A stretch of 64,000 bases of DNA, taken from NCBI RefSeq assembly GCF_021277265.1, contig NZ_JAJSOH010000017.1:62001-126000 (forward strand), written 5' to 3'. The stretch comes from Kineosporia rhizophila. Its GTDB lineage: Bacteria > Actinomycetota > Actinomycetes > Actinomycetales > Kineosporiaceae. Numbering within the stretch: position 1 is the first letter of the stretch; every line of letters begins with the position of its first letter. Shown one piece after another: positions 56,601 through 64,000 of this stretch. The position numbers and the translations under genes are program-made. The notes below the pieces were generated by a model, which was given only the letters and a program-made list of their open reading frames with translations, was not told where the DNA came from and searched no databases.

Positions 56601-58983
56601 CACCCGTACGCTCGGCTGCTTCCAGATCGAGTCGCCCGGACAGCGTGAGCTGGTGGGCAAGTTCGCCCCGGAGACCTTCCACGACCTGATCGTCGACATC
56701 TCGCTGTTCCGGCCCGGCCCGGTGAAGTCCGACATGGTCACCCCCTTCCTGCGGGCCCGGCAGGGCTGGACCGAGCCCGAGTACCTGCACCCCGCGCTCC
56801 GCCCGGTGCTCGAGGGCACCTGCGGTGTGGTCGTCTTCCACGAGCAGGTGCTGGAGATCGTCAGCATCGCCACCGGCTGCGACCTGGCCGAGGCCGACGA
56901 GTTCCGGCGGGCGATGGGCGTCCCGGCCAAGGCGGAGAGCAACGAGCGGTGGTTCCGCCACTACGCGGCCGCCCGCCGCGACCCGGACGGCGGGCGAACC
57001 TTCGACGACGACGCGGTCGAGCGGATCTGGGCCGTGCTCAAGGCCTTCGCCTCGTTCGGGTTCTGCAAGGCGCACGCCGCGGCCTTCGCCCTGCCCACCT
57101 ACCAGTCGGCCTGGCTGAAGGCGCACCATCCGGCGGCGTTCCTGGCCGGCGTGCTCACCCACGACCCCGGCATGTATCCGAAGCGCCTGATCCTCGACGA
57201 CGCGCGTAATTTCGGGATCAAAGTGCTCCCGCTCGACGTGAACCGCTCCGACGGCACCTACCGGGTGGAACGTCTGGAAGAGGACGCCGAAGAAACCCCG
57301 GAAACGATGGACGGGTCACAGGTCACCAGGGCGGGGGGCACGGCAGGGTCTGCCGTCGCGCTTCCGGACGGCAGTTCCTACGGCATCCGGCTCGCCCTGG
57401 CCGAGGTGAAGGGGATCAGCGCCGCCGAGGTGGAACGGGTGATGGCCAATCGTCCCTACCACTCGTTGTCCGACTTCTGGCTCCGCGCAAGGATTTCCCG
57501 CCCGATCGTGGAACGGCTCGTCATCACCGGCGCCTTCGACTCCCTCTACGGCCTGGGCAATGCACTGCCGGTGCAGCCTCGGAACAGCACCACCCGCCGT
57601 GACCTCCTGCTCCAGCTCGCCGACCTCGAACGCTGGAGCCGGTCGGTGGAGAACGGTGGGCCCCGCAGACGACGTGGCCGGGAGCCGGAGCCGGCCGGTC
57701 CGGATCCCCAGGACCCGGAGAACGGAGACAGCAGCGGCGTCCGCCGCGCAGCAGCCCGGCAGTCCCGTTCGGCCGCGCCCGTGCTCTCGGCCGAGGACCA
57801 GTCCGTGCAGCTCGCCCTCGACCTCGGGGACGCGCCGGACCGGATCGTCCCCAGCGGTCTGCCGGAGATGACCAGCGCCGAGCGCACCCGGGCCGAGCTG
57901 GAGGTACTGGGCCTGGACGCGAGCCGTCATGTGCTGGAGTTCTACGAGCCGATGCTGAACGCGCTCGCGGTCACCCGGGCGCGTGACGTCAGAGGGCGTC
58001 GGAGCCGGGCAGAGATCCTCGTGGCGGGTGTGAAGGGGGCCACCCAGACCCCGCCGATCCGGACCGGTCGCCGCGTCGTCTTCCTCACCCTGGACGACTC
58101 GACCGGCCCGGTGGACGCGACCTTCTTCGAAGACGTCCAGGGCCCGTACGCGGGCACGGTGTTCCACTCCTGGCTCTTGGTGGTTCGGGGGGTGCTCCGT
58201 AAGACCGGAAGACGGGGGGTGTCACTTCGGGCAACGGGGGCCTGGGAACTGCCTGTGCTCTGGGAGGTCTGGGTGGAGTCCGGGCTGGAGGGCGTGCTGC
58301 AGATCCTGCACGCCGACGAGCCCACCGAACGCCACGCCCGCCGCCCGTTGCCTTCCGGACTGCCGGCTACCGCTTTTCACGCCGGGATGGTTCCGGCCGA
58401 CGCCGGTGGGCCGACTCCCGGCCGTGTCCTGGGAGTCAGCCGCGACGACGGTGCACTGCCAGGGGCCGAGCCCATCGACTGGGAAGCGCCCAGCGGCCTA
58501 CCTAGTGGAGACCGGGACAAAGGCGGAATACCGATCCCCGGCGCGCCCGGCCGCCTCCGTGGCGCGGACGAGTCCCGGCCTGCCGCAGAGAACCAGGGGC
58601 AAGGCGAGGAAAGAGGGCGCAGGGTGCTCGTGCATCCCAGTGGGTTCCGGCAGTCGCCCTATGCCGATCTGCGCCCTCCAGGGGGCGACACCAAGGAGAC
58701 CCGCCGGATGATGGCGGCCGAGCAGGAGTCCGTCCAGGAGGAGCGCCGTCGTCGCGAGGAGAAACGCAAGGGAAGAACTGAAGACGACGCGGGGCGCCTT
58801 GGGGGAGGCGGGACCCGGAGCCGCAGTGCGGATGCCTGGCGGTCTTATGGGGATACCCGAGACCAGGAGGGCCAGCCTGAGGAGAGTCAGCCTGGGGAGG
58901 GGCGGCACGGGGAGGAGGCCCGCCGGCGTCGTGAGCCTCCCCGCAAGCTCTGGCACTCCAGCCCCGGGAGCTCCGGCCGATGA
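53650..58983 (+). CDS. dnaE2: Error-prone DNA polymerase III alpha subunit DnaE2 (ImuC) with repeat-rich PHP insertion
   Basis: This 1777-aa protein replicates across lesions. The N-terminal PHP domain opens with FTHLHVASGYSLRYGASSP. After GVDLAVE (about residue 70) the usual PHP sequence is interrupted by about 330 residues of low complexity. The PHP resumes at PVRGGASVDPRLPRVTVLAL (about 405). The palm has GSGAGSLINYLLG and catalytic PDVDLDVES (D769, D771), then LKLDILGI, GCFQIESPGQR and FCKAHAAAF. A QLALDL clamp-binding-like motif lies near residue 1387. The C-terminus keeps the DnaE2 marker VHPSGFRQSPYADL...RKLWHSSPGSSGR, with an added low-complexity spacer. DinB starts in its stop (ATGA). 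The family is normally about 1050-1200 aa. Confidence 0.92.
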   Translation: MPHRFTHLHVASGYSLRYGASSPRQLVDQAVAEGLTSLALTDRDGLYGAIKFAGACQEAGITPALGVDLAVESVLSPGSQRNPPKDGRGMRVGSWEKSAEGFGQGAVADRGNLAIGRRIGVLEDPEATVEGVGQFGEGGQRGGVEGGRGDLAEGSLAEGSLAEGSLAEGSLAGEGRAGGDPEGEGLAGKGRASEERTGESLAGNDQAGRDAVVLGAVGRRTAWKNAAGQGVGRGAVGRGAAGREASGQGALSQSRGVLGQSAAEHEADGQGAATSDSAEDGLAPAWAAGEATGRSGPGRLAGLTRELPSVGSRFDPAFAGLPASAGLPASAELPAELPASTGLPASAGLRASAGLTAPTTLTAPAGLTAPTTLTAPATLLAPAGRTSSARPTLSAGLLPSAGLPEPARRVPVRGGASVDPRLPRVTVLALASGPGTGLQPGQGWGRLCRLVTATHLRGERGQPVSTAALIAEHAQAEGVPALTVLLGPDSEYGRAVLAGRADLARAVLEHWRALLPPACLAVEIVYHRGPQGTPGSLGHAVRMLNLARQVGVPTVLTNAVRHATPDGAVTVDVLDAARRLVAIDSRHLDRTTSEGYLTGEAEMALRAHEIAEAAGDLGLAGQLLALTESLASRCLMPNSFQELGLNAAHLPEPEVLGLDGKDPGAELERRCRAQVRTRYPRASRREAERIEERLQEELDLVQFLGIPVYFLTIAKVCDLIRDMGVRVAARGSGAGSLINYLLGISGVDPLRHDLLMERFATRLRVQLPDVDLDVESDRRTEVYEKLLEVFGGDRVSCVSMMDTYRARHAIRDVGAVLGMPPGEVDTIAKSFPHIRARDVRSAIAELPELRASGLGHPRLGMLFDLVEQLDGLPRHIALHPCGVLVSDRGLLDRTPVEASWMGFPMSQFDKDDVEFLGLLKLDILGIRMQSAMSYAVSEIARVDGADAVTAGRHDATADYLDADGRIELDAVPHDDPATFALIQSTRTLGCFQIESPGQRELVGKFAPETFHDLIVDISLFRPGPVKSDMVTPFLRARQGWTEPEYLHPALRPVLEGTCGVVVFHEQVLEIVSIATGCDLAEADEFRRAMGVPAKAESNERWFRHYAAARRDPDGGRTFDDDAVERIWAVLKAFASFGFCKAHAAAFALPTYQSAWLKAHHPAAFLAGVLTHDPGMYPKRLILDDARNFGIKVLPLDVNRSDGTYRVERLEEDAEETPETMDGSQVTRAGGTAGSAVALPDGSSYGIRLALAEVKGISAAEVERVMANRPYHSLSDFWLRARISRPIVERLVITGAFDSLYGLGNALPVQPRNSTTRRDLLLQLADLERWSRSVENGGPRRRRGREPEPAGPDPQDPENGDSSGVRRAAARQSRSAAPVLSAEDQSVQLALDLGDAPDRIVPSGLPEMTSAERTRAELEVLGLDASRHVLEFYEPMLNALAVTRARDVRGRRSRAEILVAGVKGATQTPPIRTGRRVVFLTLDDSTGPVDATFFEDVQGPYAGTVFHSWLLVVRGVLRKTGRRGVSLRATGAWELPVLWEVWVESGLEGVLQILHADEPTERHARRPLPSGLPATAFHAGMVPADAGGPTPGRVLGVSRDDGALPGAEPIDWEAPSGLPSGDRDKGGIPIPGAPGRLRGADESRPAAENQGQGEERGRRVLVHPSGFRQSPYADLRPPGGDTKETRRMMAAEQESVQEERRRREEKRKGRTEDDAGRLGGGGTRSRSADAWRSYGDTRDQEGQPEESQPGEGRHGEEARRRREPPRKLWHSSPGSSGR
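54100..54174 (+). repeat. 15-bp in-frame tandem repeat inside the DnaE2 insertion
   Basis: Four perfect copies of CTGGCGGAGGGAAGC and a fifth degenerate one encode LAEGS repeats. A second array of about 18-bp GLPASA-type units follows at about 54597-54860. Both lie inside the PHP-domain insertion. Confidence 0.85.
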
Positions 58984-60293
58984 CCCGGCGCACCTTCCGC
59001 CGGGTCGGCTCCGGCCTCTCCGGCGACGATTCCGGCTGCATGATCCTGCACGCCGACATGGATGCCTTCTACGCCTCGGTGGAGCTGATCGACCGGCCCG
59101 AACTGCGTGGGCTCCCGGTCATCGTCGGCGGCGGCGGGCGCTCGGTCGTGCTCTCCGCCACCTACGAGGCCCGGCGCAGCGGCGTGCATGCGGCCATGCC
59201 CATGGGGCGCGCCCGCCGGCTCTGTCCCGAGGCCGTGGTGATCGAACCCGACCACGACCGCTACGCGGAGGTCTCGCGCGGCGTCATGGAGGTCTTCCGG
59301 GCCGTCACCCCGCTCGTGGAGCCGCTGAGCCTGGACGAGGCCTTCATCGACGTCTCCGGGGCGGTCCGGCGGATGGGCCCGCCCACCCGGATCGCCGGCC
59401 TGATCCGCGACCGGATCGCCGACGAGCAGCGGATCACCTGCTCGGTCGGGATCGCCTCGACCAAGTTCGTGGCCAAGCTGGCTTCCGGTCAGGCCAAGCC
59501 GGACGGGGTTCTGGTGGTCCCGCGCGACGAGACGGTCACCTTCCTCCACAGCCTGCCGGTCGGCGCACTGTGGGGAGTGGGGGAGAAGACCGAGGAGGCG
59601 CTACGCCGGCTGGGGCTGCTGACGGTGGCCGACATCGCTCATACTCCGGCCGCGACCCTGCGGCGCGCGCTCGGCGAGGCGGTGGGCGGGCAGCTCCACG
59701 ACCTCGCCTGGGGGCTTGATCCCCGCCCGGTGGTGCCCCAGCAACCCGAAAAGAGCATCGGCAACGAAGAGACTTTCCGCACAGACGTCGACGATCCCGA
59801 AGTGGTAGGCCGCGAGCTCCTGCGGCTCAGCGAGCGGGTCGCGGCCCGGTCCCGGTCCGCCGGGCTGGCCGGCCGGACGGTCGTGATCAAGGTCAGATTC
59901 GCCGACTTCAGCACGATCACCCGCTCGCGCACACTGCCCGAGCACACCGACCTGGCCCGGGTGATCTATTCCACGGCGTTGGAGCTGTATCTGCGCCTAG
60001 GTCTCGAGCGCGCTCGATTACGGCTGGTCGGAGTGCGTTTGGAAGGGCTCACCGAGGCCCACCGGGGGCACCACCAGCTGGCCCTGGACGAGCGGTCGCA
60101 CGGGTGGCGGGAGGCCGAGCGGGCGGTCGACCGGGCCAGCGCCCGCTTCGGTGCCGGGGCGGTCCGGCCCGCCAGCCTGGTGGCGCAACCTGCCTCGGAG
60201 GAGGACACTGCGCGACCACGTCAGGCCCCCCGGTCCACCCCCGCACGTGCTCCCGGCCGCTATCAAGCCCTACCTCCGGACGGCCGAGAATGA
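58980..60293 (+). CDS. dinB: DNA polymerase IV (DinB, Y-family)
   Basis: This 437-aa Y-family polymerase has the catalytic motif MILHADMDAFYASVEL, a second acidic pair in SLDEAFIDVSG (SLDE), SATYEARRSGVHAAMPMGRARRLCP and CSVGIASTKFVAKLAS. The thumb/little-finger region (VGEKTEEALRRLGLLTVADIA) is intact. All catalytic acids are present, so it is an active Pol IV rather than the inactive ImuB that partners DnaE2 in some actinobacteria. A possible beta-clamp motif QLALDE lies near the C-terminus. It overlaps dnaE2 by 4 nt. Confidence 0.93.
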   Translation: MTRRTFRRVGSGLSGDDSGCMILHADMDAFYASVELIDRPELRGLPVIVGGGGRSVVLSATYEARRSGVHAAMPMGRARRLCPEAVVIEPDHDRYAEVSRGVMEVFRAVTPLVEPLSLDEAFIDVSGAVRRMGPPTRIAGLIRDRIADEQRITCSVGIASTKFVAKLASGQAKPDGVLVVPRDETVTFLHSLPVGALWGVGEKTEEALRRLGLLTVADIAHTPAATLRRALGEAVGGQLHDLAWGLDPRPVVPQQPEKSIGNEETFRTDVDDPEVVGRELLRLSERVAARSRSAGLAGRTVVIKVRFADFSTITRSRTLPEHTDLARVIYSTALELYLRLGLERARLRLVGVRLEGLTEAHRGHHQLALDERSHGWREAERAVDRASARFGAGAVRPASLVAQPASEEDTARPRQAPRSTPARAPGRYQALPPDGRE

Positions 60294-60408
60294 GGAGACC
60301 ATCCGGGTGGGATAGCCGATCGGCTTTCGCGGTAGGCGAGTGCGACCTATTCTGTGACCATCGCCGGAACGCATGTGGAACGACCGGTGTGACCGTCAGG
60401 AGGTCGAA

Positions 60409-60798
60409 GTGCCGCTCTCCGATAACGAGCAGCGTCTGCTTGAGCAGATGGAGCGCGCGCTCTATGCCGAGGATCCGAAGTTCGCCTCGGCAATGCGTGG
60501 CGCCAACCGACGGCCAGGGGCCGGTCGGCGGCTTGCTATTGGGGGCACGGGTATCGTGCTCGGGCTCGTAGTGCTCGTCTTTGGCGTAGCCAACAACAAC
60601 ATCCCGATCGGGGTGCTCGGCTTCGTCTGCATGCTGGGTGGTACGGCGTATGCCGTGTCCAGCAAGCGCAGAGGTCCAGTAGGCGTTGTCAATGCGGCCG
60701 GTACGGTCCGTCCCCCGGTGAAACGCAACAACCGCAACAAGGCGGGCTTCATGCAGCGCCTTGAACAGCGGTGGGATCGTCGCCGGGACGAACGCTGA
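60409..60798 (+). CDS. DUF3040 small membrane protein
   Basis: The GTG at 60409 follows an AGGAGG site, giving 129 aa. The N-terminus PLSDNEQRLLEQMERALYAEDPKFASAM is the DUF3040 signature. Two membrane helices (LAIGGTGIVLGLVVLVFGVA and IPIGVLGFVCMLGGTAYAVS) and a basic tail (KAGFMQRLEQRWDRRRDER) follow. Genes of this family sit upstream of mraZ in many actinobacteria (Rv2169c, from memory). The function is unknown. Confidence 0.9.
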   Translation: MPLSDNEQRLLEQMERALYAEDPKFASAMRGANRRPGAGRRLAIGGTGIVLGLVVLVFGVANNNIPIGVLGFVCMLGGTAYAVSSKRRGPVGVVNAAGTVRPPVKRNNRNKAGFMQRLEQRWDRRRDER

Positions 60799-60838
60799 CC
60801 CGGCGCCGCAGCACAGCATGAAAGATGCTTGATAGCAA

Positions 60839-60861
60839 GGGGCCCCGCCTGGCGGGGCCTT
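60839..60861 (+). terminator. Hairpin terminator after DUF3040
   Basis: GGCCCCG pairs with CGGGGCC around a CCTGG loop, with AAG/CTT extension, then TTC. It starts 41 nt after the DUF3040 stop. Confidence 0.55.
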
Positions 60862-60883
60862 CAAGCTGAATGCAGGGTTCATG

Positions 60884-60910
60884 GGCGGTACCGCAGCACG
60901 CGGTACCGCC
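60884..60910. repeat. Perfect inverted repeat in the convergent gap
   Basis: GGCGGTACCGC and GCGGTACCGCC (11 bp) flank a 5-nt loop, without a T run. It could be a second terminator or a protein site. The remaining gap 60911-61070 shows nothing clear. Confidence 0.5.
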
Positions 60911-61070
60911 AAGTGCTGTTTGGCCCGTGAGTGGCCCTGTGGAGCCTGTTCGACCAGAGCATGCCCGATCCACCCGCCCGTAAGGGCGAACCGCAGGTGA
61001 TGGACGGGCGAACACGAGCACCCTCATAGCCGGCTGGAGAGCCCAGTCCCGGGTTGCCGGGGACGCGAAT

Positions 61071-61103
61071 CGTCCGGCACCCGAGCGACTCGGGTGCCGG
61101 ACG
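61071..61103 (-). terminator. Hairpin terminator after the TgpA-like gene
   Basis: A 15-bp perfect stem (CGTCCGGCACCCGAG and complement) closes a 3-nt loop, 38 nt past the minus-strand stop. Its T run is weak. Confidence 0.55.
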
Positions 61104-61140
61104 ACGTCCTCAAGTTCTTACTGAGAGCTCTTCCTGAGCC

Positions 61141-63552
61141 CTATCGAGCGCCGCTACCGGCCTTCTGCTGTGGTGCGCGCGGCGGGCGGGTAGCGCCATC
61201 GGTGTCCGGATCGAGGTCGTCGGAGTCGTCCACGGACGAACCCCGCTGGAACCTCGAGGTGAACCAGGGCCCCAGGGCGGCCAGGGCACTCACTCCCGAC
61301 GCCGGCCACAAGCGCGCCCGCCACCGGGTCTGCGACGACTTCTGCACCGCCACGGCACCCACGATCAGCGCCACGTCCTTCTTGCGCTCCGCAGCCGGAC
61401 GGCCCGGAGCATCGGAGGGCGGGGCGTAGAACGCGTCCTCCAGCTCCTCCACCAGCCGGTCGAGGGCCTCGGCCTGCTCCGGGGAGAGCTGGTAGTCGTC
61501 GTTCAGCCGCTGCCGGACTGCTCGCGGCGTCCAGGACGCCGCCCAGCGCACGCCGAGATCGCTCAGACCCAGCCGCAGGTCGTCCCAGGCGGCCGCTGCC
61601 AGAGCGGGCGGGGTTCCGGCCCTACGCCAGCGCTTTCGGGTTGCCAGCGAGGAAGCCGCCCGGGGAGAGGCCAGAGCCAGCAGAACGACCAGCAGCGCCA
61701 CTATCGGCTGCCACGGCACGCTGAACCCGTCCGACTGCTGGGCGCCCGCCGCCACCTCCTGCTCGTCCGGCACCGCGGCCTCGGAGGAGCTGCTCGCACC
61801 CTCGTCGTCGGTCTCCGGCGCGGTCGTGGTGCTGGTGTCCTCGCTGGTGGTCGAGTCGTCGTCCTCCTCCTGCGGGATCGTCCACGACGGCGGGGCCTGG
61901 CCGCTGCGCGGGGTGGGCTCGAAGCGCACCCAGCCGACGCCCTCGAAGTACAGCTCCGGCCAGGCGTGGGCGTCGCGGGAGGAGATGATCCGGGTGTTCT
62001 CGGTCTGCACGCTGCCGGGCAGGAAGCCGACCGCCACCCGGGCCGGGATGCCCAGCTGACGGGCCATCACGGCCATCGTCGAGGCGTAGTGCACGCAGTA
62101 CCCGACCTTCTGGTCGAGGAAGTCGACGATCGCCGAGGCGCTGCCGTCGCCGTCCTCGCTCTGCGGGGCCCGGGTGTCGTAGCGGAAGCCGCCGTCGCGG
62201 AAGAAGTAGTCCTGCAGCCGGACCGCCTGCTCGTACTGGGTGCCGTTGCCGGCCACCTCACGAGCGGTGTCCTCGACCACCTGGGGGATGTCGTCGGGCA
62301 GGTCGGTGTAGCGGTCGACGATGTCCTTCGGCGGCTCGGGCGCGCCGGCCAGCTGCTCGGAGGTCGGCGAGACGCTGAGGAACTTCGCCGTGTACTCGGC
62401 CTGGGTGGTGTCCACCTCGTTGCCGATGACGTTCAGGGTCTCCTTGTCGAACAGCCACTCGCCGTCGAGCCCGGACACCTGCCGGGTGGGGTAGGGCAGG
62501 GGGAGGTAGGTCTCGCGCAGCCGGAAGATCCGGATCCTCGACTCCTCCTCCGTGGTGGCCACCCCGCTGGTCAGGCCGGGTGCGTCCGGCATGCCGTTGT
62601 TGATGTTGTTGGCCCGGGGGATGTCCTTGTTGCTGGGCCGCCAGGTGCGCCCGTCGTACTGGTCGTCGGTGACGATCCGCAGCGGCTCCGGGTTGAGCAC
62701 CGTGGTGGAGTACTGCAGCAGCTGGGTGTCGACCGGGTCGTTCAGGTCGCGGCGCATGTCCAGGATCGGGTTGATCCGGGTGATCACGGTGCCGCCGGAG
62801 CCGCCGTCGCCGTCTCCTGAACCGCCCAGCAGCTGGTTGTCCAGGCCGGGCACCACCGCCGGCAGGGCCACCGCCATCGCCACCGCGGCCAGACCCACCC
62901 GGCGCCCGCCCCGGGCCAGGCCGGTGTCACCGCCGGACCGGGCCGCCGACCGCTGCCCGGCCGAGGCCAGCACCCGGCCCCAGGACCGCACCCGGTCGCC
63001 GGCGTCGGCCGACAGCAGCAGCAGGAAACCGGCCGCCGCCACCAGGAACAGGTACCAGGGCAGGCCGTCGTCGAGCAGGGCGGCGGGCACGCAGTACATC
63101 GCCAGCAGCGGCAGACCGGCCAGCGCGGGCTGCCGGAACGAGGTGGCCAGGATGTCGACCGCGAGCGCGACCAGCCCGGCGCCGCCGGCCACGAGCAGGA
63201 CGATGCCGCGCTCGGCGTCGACCGGCGGGGACTGGCTCTGGGTGACCTGCATGCCGGCCTGGAGCATGTCGGACAGCAGCCGCACGGCACCCGGCGGGTC
63301 GACCAGCTCGCCCCGGGCGAACAGCACCACGATGGCCAGGAACAGGGTGATCGCCTGCAGCCCGACCACGGCCGGCCACCAGCCGCGGGCCAGCTGGCGT
63401 GCGACGATGCCGGTCACCATCACCGTCAGCACCATGATCGCCGCGGCGAAGAGCCAGGTGGTGCCCTTGATCAGCGGGGCCAGGGTGAGGGCGGCCACCA
63501 GGCTGGCAGCCGCCGCGGTCACCGCCATCCGCTCGTCGGATCCGTCTCTCAT
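61141..63552 (-). CDS. TgpA-like membrane transglutaminase-domain protein
   Basis: In this 803-aa protein the N-terminal half has about six membrane helices (DUF3488-type, SLVAALTLAPLIKGTTWLFAAAIMVLTVMV). A long extracellular part follows, then a transglutaminase core VGYCVHYASTMAVMARQLGIPARVAVGFLPG with Cys, RDAHAWPELYFEGVGWVRFEPTPR (His/Asp) and an acidic Ser/Thr linker. A final helix (VPWQPIVALLVVLLALAS) and a cytoplasmic DUF4129-like tail (SPEQAEALDRLVEELEDAFY) close it. The gene overlaps DUF58 by 4 nt, a pair normally found with a MoxR ATPase upstream of mraZ. Confidence 0.9.
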   Translation of the reverse strand: MRDGSDERMAVTAAAASLVAALTLAPLIKGTTWLFAAAIMVLTVMVTGIVARQLARGWWPAVVGLQAITLFLAIVVLFARGELVDPPGAVRLLSDMLQAGMQVTQSQSPPVDAERGIVLLVAGGAGLVALAVDILATSFRQPALAGLPLLAMYCVPAALLDDGLPWYLFLVAAAGFLLLLSADAGDRVRSWGRVLASAGQRSAARSGGDTGLARGGRRVGLAAVAMAVALPAVVPGLDNQLLGGSGDGDGGSGGTVITRINPILDMRRDLNDPVDTQLLQYSTTVLNPEPLRIVTDDQYDGRTWRPSNKDIPRANNINNGMPDAPGLTSGVATTEEESRIRIFRLRETYLPLPYPTRQVSGLDGEWLFDKETLNVIGNEVDTTQAEYTAKFLSVSPTSEQLAGAPEPPKDIVDRYTDLPDDIPQVVEDTAREVAGNGTQYEQAVRLQDYFFRDGGFRYDTRAPQSEDGDGSASAIVDFLDQKVGYCVHYASTMAVMARQLGIPARVAVGFLPGSVQTENTRIISSRDAHAWPELYFEGVGWVRFEPTPRSGQAPPSWTIPQEEDDDSTTSEDTSTTTAPETDDEGASSSSEAAVPDEQEVAAGAQQSDGFSVPWQPIVALLVVLLALASPRAASSLATRKRWRRAGTPPALAAAAWDDLRLGLSDLGVRWAASWTPRAVRQRLNDDYQLSPEQAEALDRLVEELEDAFYAPPSDAPGRPAAERKKDVALIVGAVAVQKSSQTRWRARLWPASGVSALAALGPWFTSRFQRGSSVDDSDDLDPDTDGATRPPRAPQQKAGSGAR

Positions 63553-64000
63553 GCCAGCAGCCGCCCAAAGCCGTCGCCAGAACCGCCCGAACCGTTCACA
63601 TGGCCATTAGTAGACGCCGAAGCTGTGGGGTGTGCACCACCGGCGGGAACCCGCGGTGCATGCACCTCGGCCCCGGCCGCCGCGGCGGTACCCGCCGCAC
63701 CGCTCCACAGGTCGGCGATCGACTGCTCCGGCCCGGCCTCGACCACGGCCCAGCCGCCCTCGCGCAGCAGGCCGGCGACCCGCTGCCGGTTCTGGGCCGA
63801 GCCCCGCACCGCACCGGCCGACCACTCCGGCGTGTTCAGCAGCACCGCGATCCCGGCCCGGCCGGCCAGCCCGAGCTCACCCAGCCGCAGCGCGGTGGAC
63901 TCGTCGATCTCGCCCAGCACGGCGATGATCAGGCCGTCGCCGCCGGCCCGGTGCAGCACCCCGATCGCGTCGTCGAGGGCCTCGTCGCCGCCGGTCTGCA
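63549..64000 (-). CDS. DUF58-family protein, C-terminal part only
   Basis: The open minus-strand frame continues past the right edge. The visible 150 residues include TGGDEALDDAIGVLHRAGGDGLIIAVLGEIDESTALRLGELGLAGRAGIAVLLNTPEWSA and a Gly/Ser-rich tail, a late part of the vWA-like DUF58 fold. Its stop overlaps the TgpA-like start (ATGA). DUF58 and TgpA proteins act together with MoxR AAA ATPases. The N-terminus and the DUF58 beta-strand motifs are off the window. Confidence 0.75.
   Translation of the reverse strand, partial: QTGGDEALDDAIGVLHRAGGDGLIIAVLGEIDESTALRLGELGLAGRAGIAVLLNTPEWSAGAVRGSAQNRQRVAGLLREGGWAVVEAGPEQSIADLWSGAAGTAAAAGAEVHAPRVPAGGAHPTASASTNGHVNGSGGSGDGFGRLLA

Noticed and set aside
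1..64000. tRNA, rRNA, CRISPR array, insertion sequence, prophage or origin of replication
   Set aside because: I looked for tRNA-like cloverleaf ends, regularly spaced repeats, transposase DDE/HUH motifs other than the Rpn-like gene, and DnaA box clusters, and saw none. A small tRNA in a GC-rich gap could still be missed by eye.

Overview
The window is a continuous stretch of a high-GC actinobacterial chromosome with no phage, IS or plasmid features. Third codon positions are almost always G or C, several genes start with GTG, and many genes overlap by 4 nt. The gene order from about 18 to 62 kb resembles, from memory, the Mycobacterium tuberculosis block Rv2169c-Rv2187: fadD15, SRPBCC, ArsA-type ATPase, PlsC, aroG, pknL, Rv2175c, idsA2, a MetF-like gene, DUF3040. 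The Tad pili, acyclic carotenoid genes and absence of mycolate genes suggest a Kineosporia/Kineococcus-like actinomycete. That assignment is inference.

Layout. 1-1.4 kb: truncated GT-C type membrane glycosyltransferase. 1.5-16.7 kb: a Tad/Flp pilus island, all on the minus strand except one DnaB-like ATPase gene. From the upstream end it holds tadE and tadG pseudopilin genes, cpaB, cpaE, tadA, tadB, tadC and a large receiver/GAF protein with an Ala-Gly-Ser-rich linker. Beyond the plus-strand ATPase gene lie a NarL-type two-component system and two small Flp pilin genes, with terminators after the two-component pair and after one pilin gene. 16.8-20.9 kb: an ABC exporter pair and a FadD15-like acyl-CoA synthetase. 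21-32 kb: zinc-ribbon, SRPBCC, ArsA-type ATPase and two tandem ROK glucokinases, then a nuclease/phosphatase-fold protein, an esterase, an acyltransferase, class II DAHP synthase and threonine aldolase. 31.6-36.2 kb: acetyltransferase, PASTA Ser/Thr kinase, LysM/lytic transglycosylase and the Rv2175c-like DNA-binding protein.

36.2-50.8 kb: carotenoid genes in two blocks. The first encodes prenyl synthase, phytoene desaturase and phytoene synthase, with a sialyltransferase-like/pyruvyltransferase pair inserted. The second encodes a CrtD/CrtI-like oxidoreductase, a glycosyltransferase, a CruF-like hydratase and a CrtA-like monooxygenase. No lycopene cyclase is visible, so an acyclic, hydroxylated, keto and glycosylated carotenoid is predicted. 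Between the blocks lie metF, a CDP-alcohol phosphatidyltransferase and an Rpn-like nuclease.

50.9-60.8 kb: menC, then a LexA-controlled damage-tolerance operon. It has a consensus SOS box on a recognisable promoter and a structured leader, followed by a DUF6504 protein, a SAV_6107-type HEPN protein, an error-prone polymerase DnaE2 (1777 aa, swollen by a repeat-rich insertion in its PHP domain), DNA polymerase IV and DUF3040. 61-64 kb: TgpA-like transglutaminase and a truncated DUF58 protein, the genes that usually precede mraZ and the division/cell-wall cluster.

The most unusual points are the DnaE2 and DUF6504 insertions under one SOS promoter, the CrtA+CruF acyclic carotenoid route, the GT29-like/pyruvyltransferase pair inside it, the free-standing DnaB-type ATPase in the pilus island, and a recurring leaderless promoter pattern (TANNNT, 6-7 nt, then start codon).
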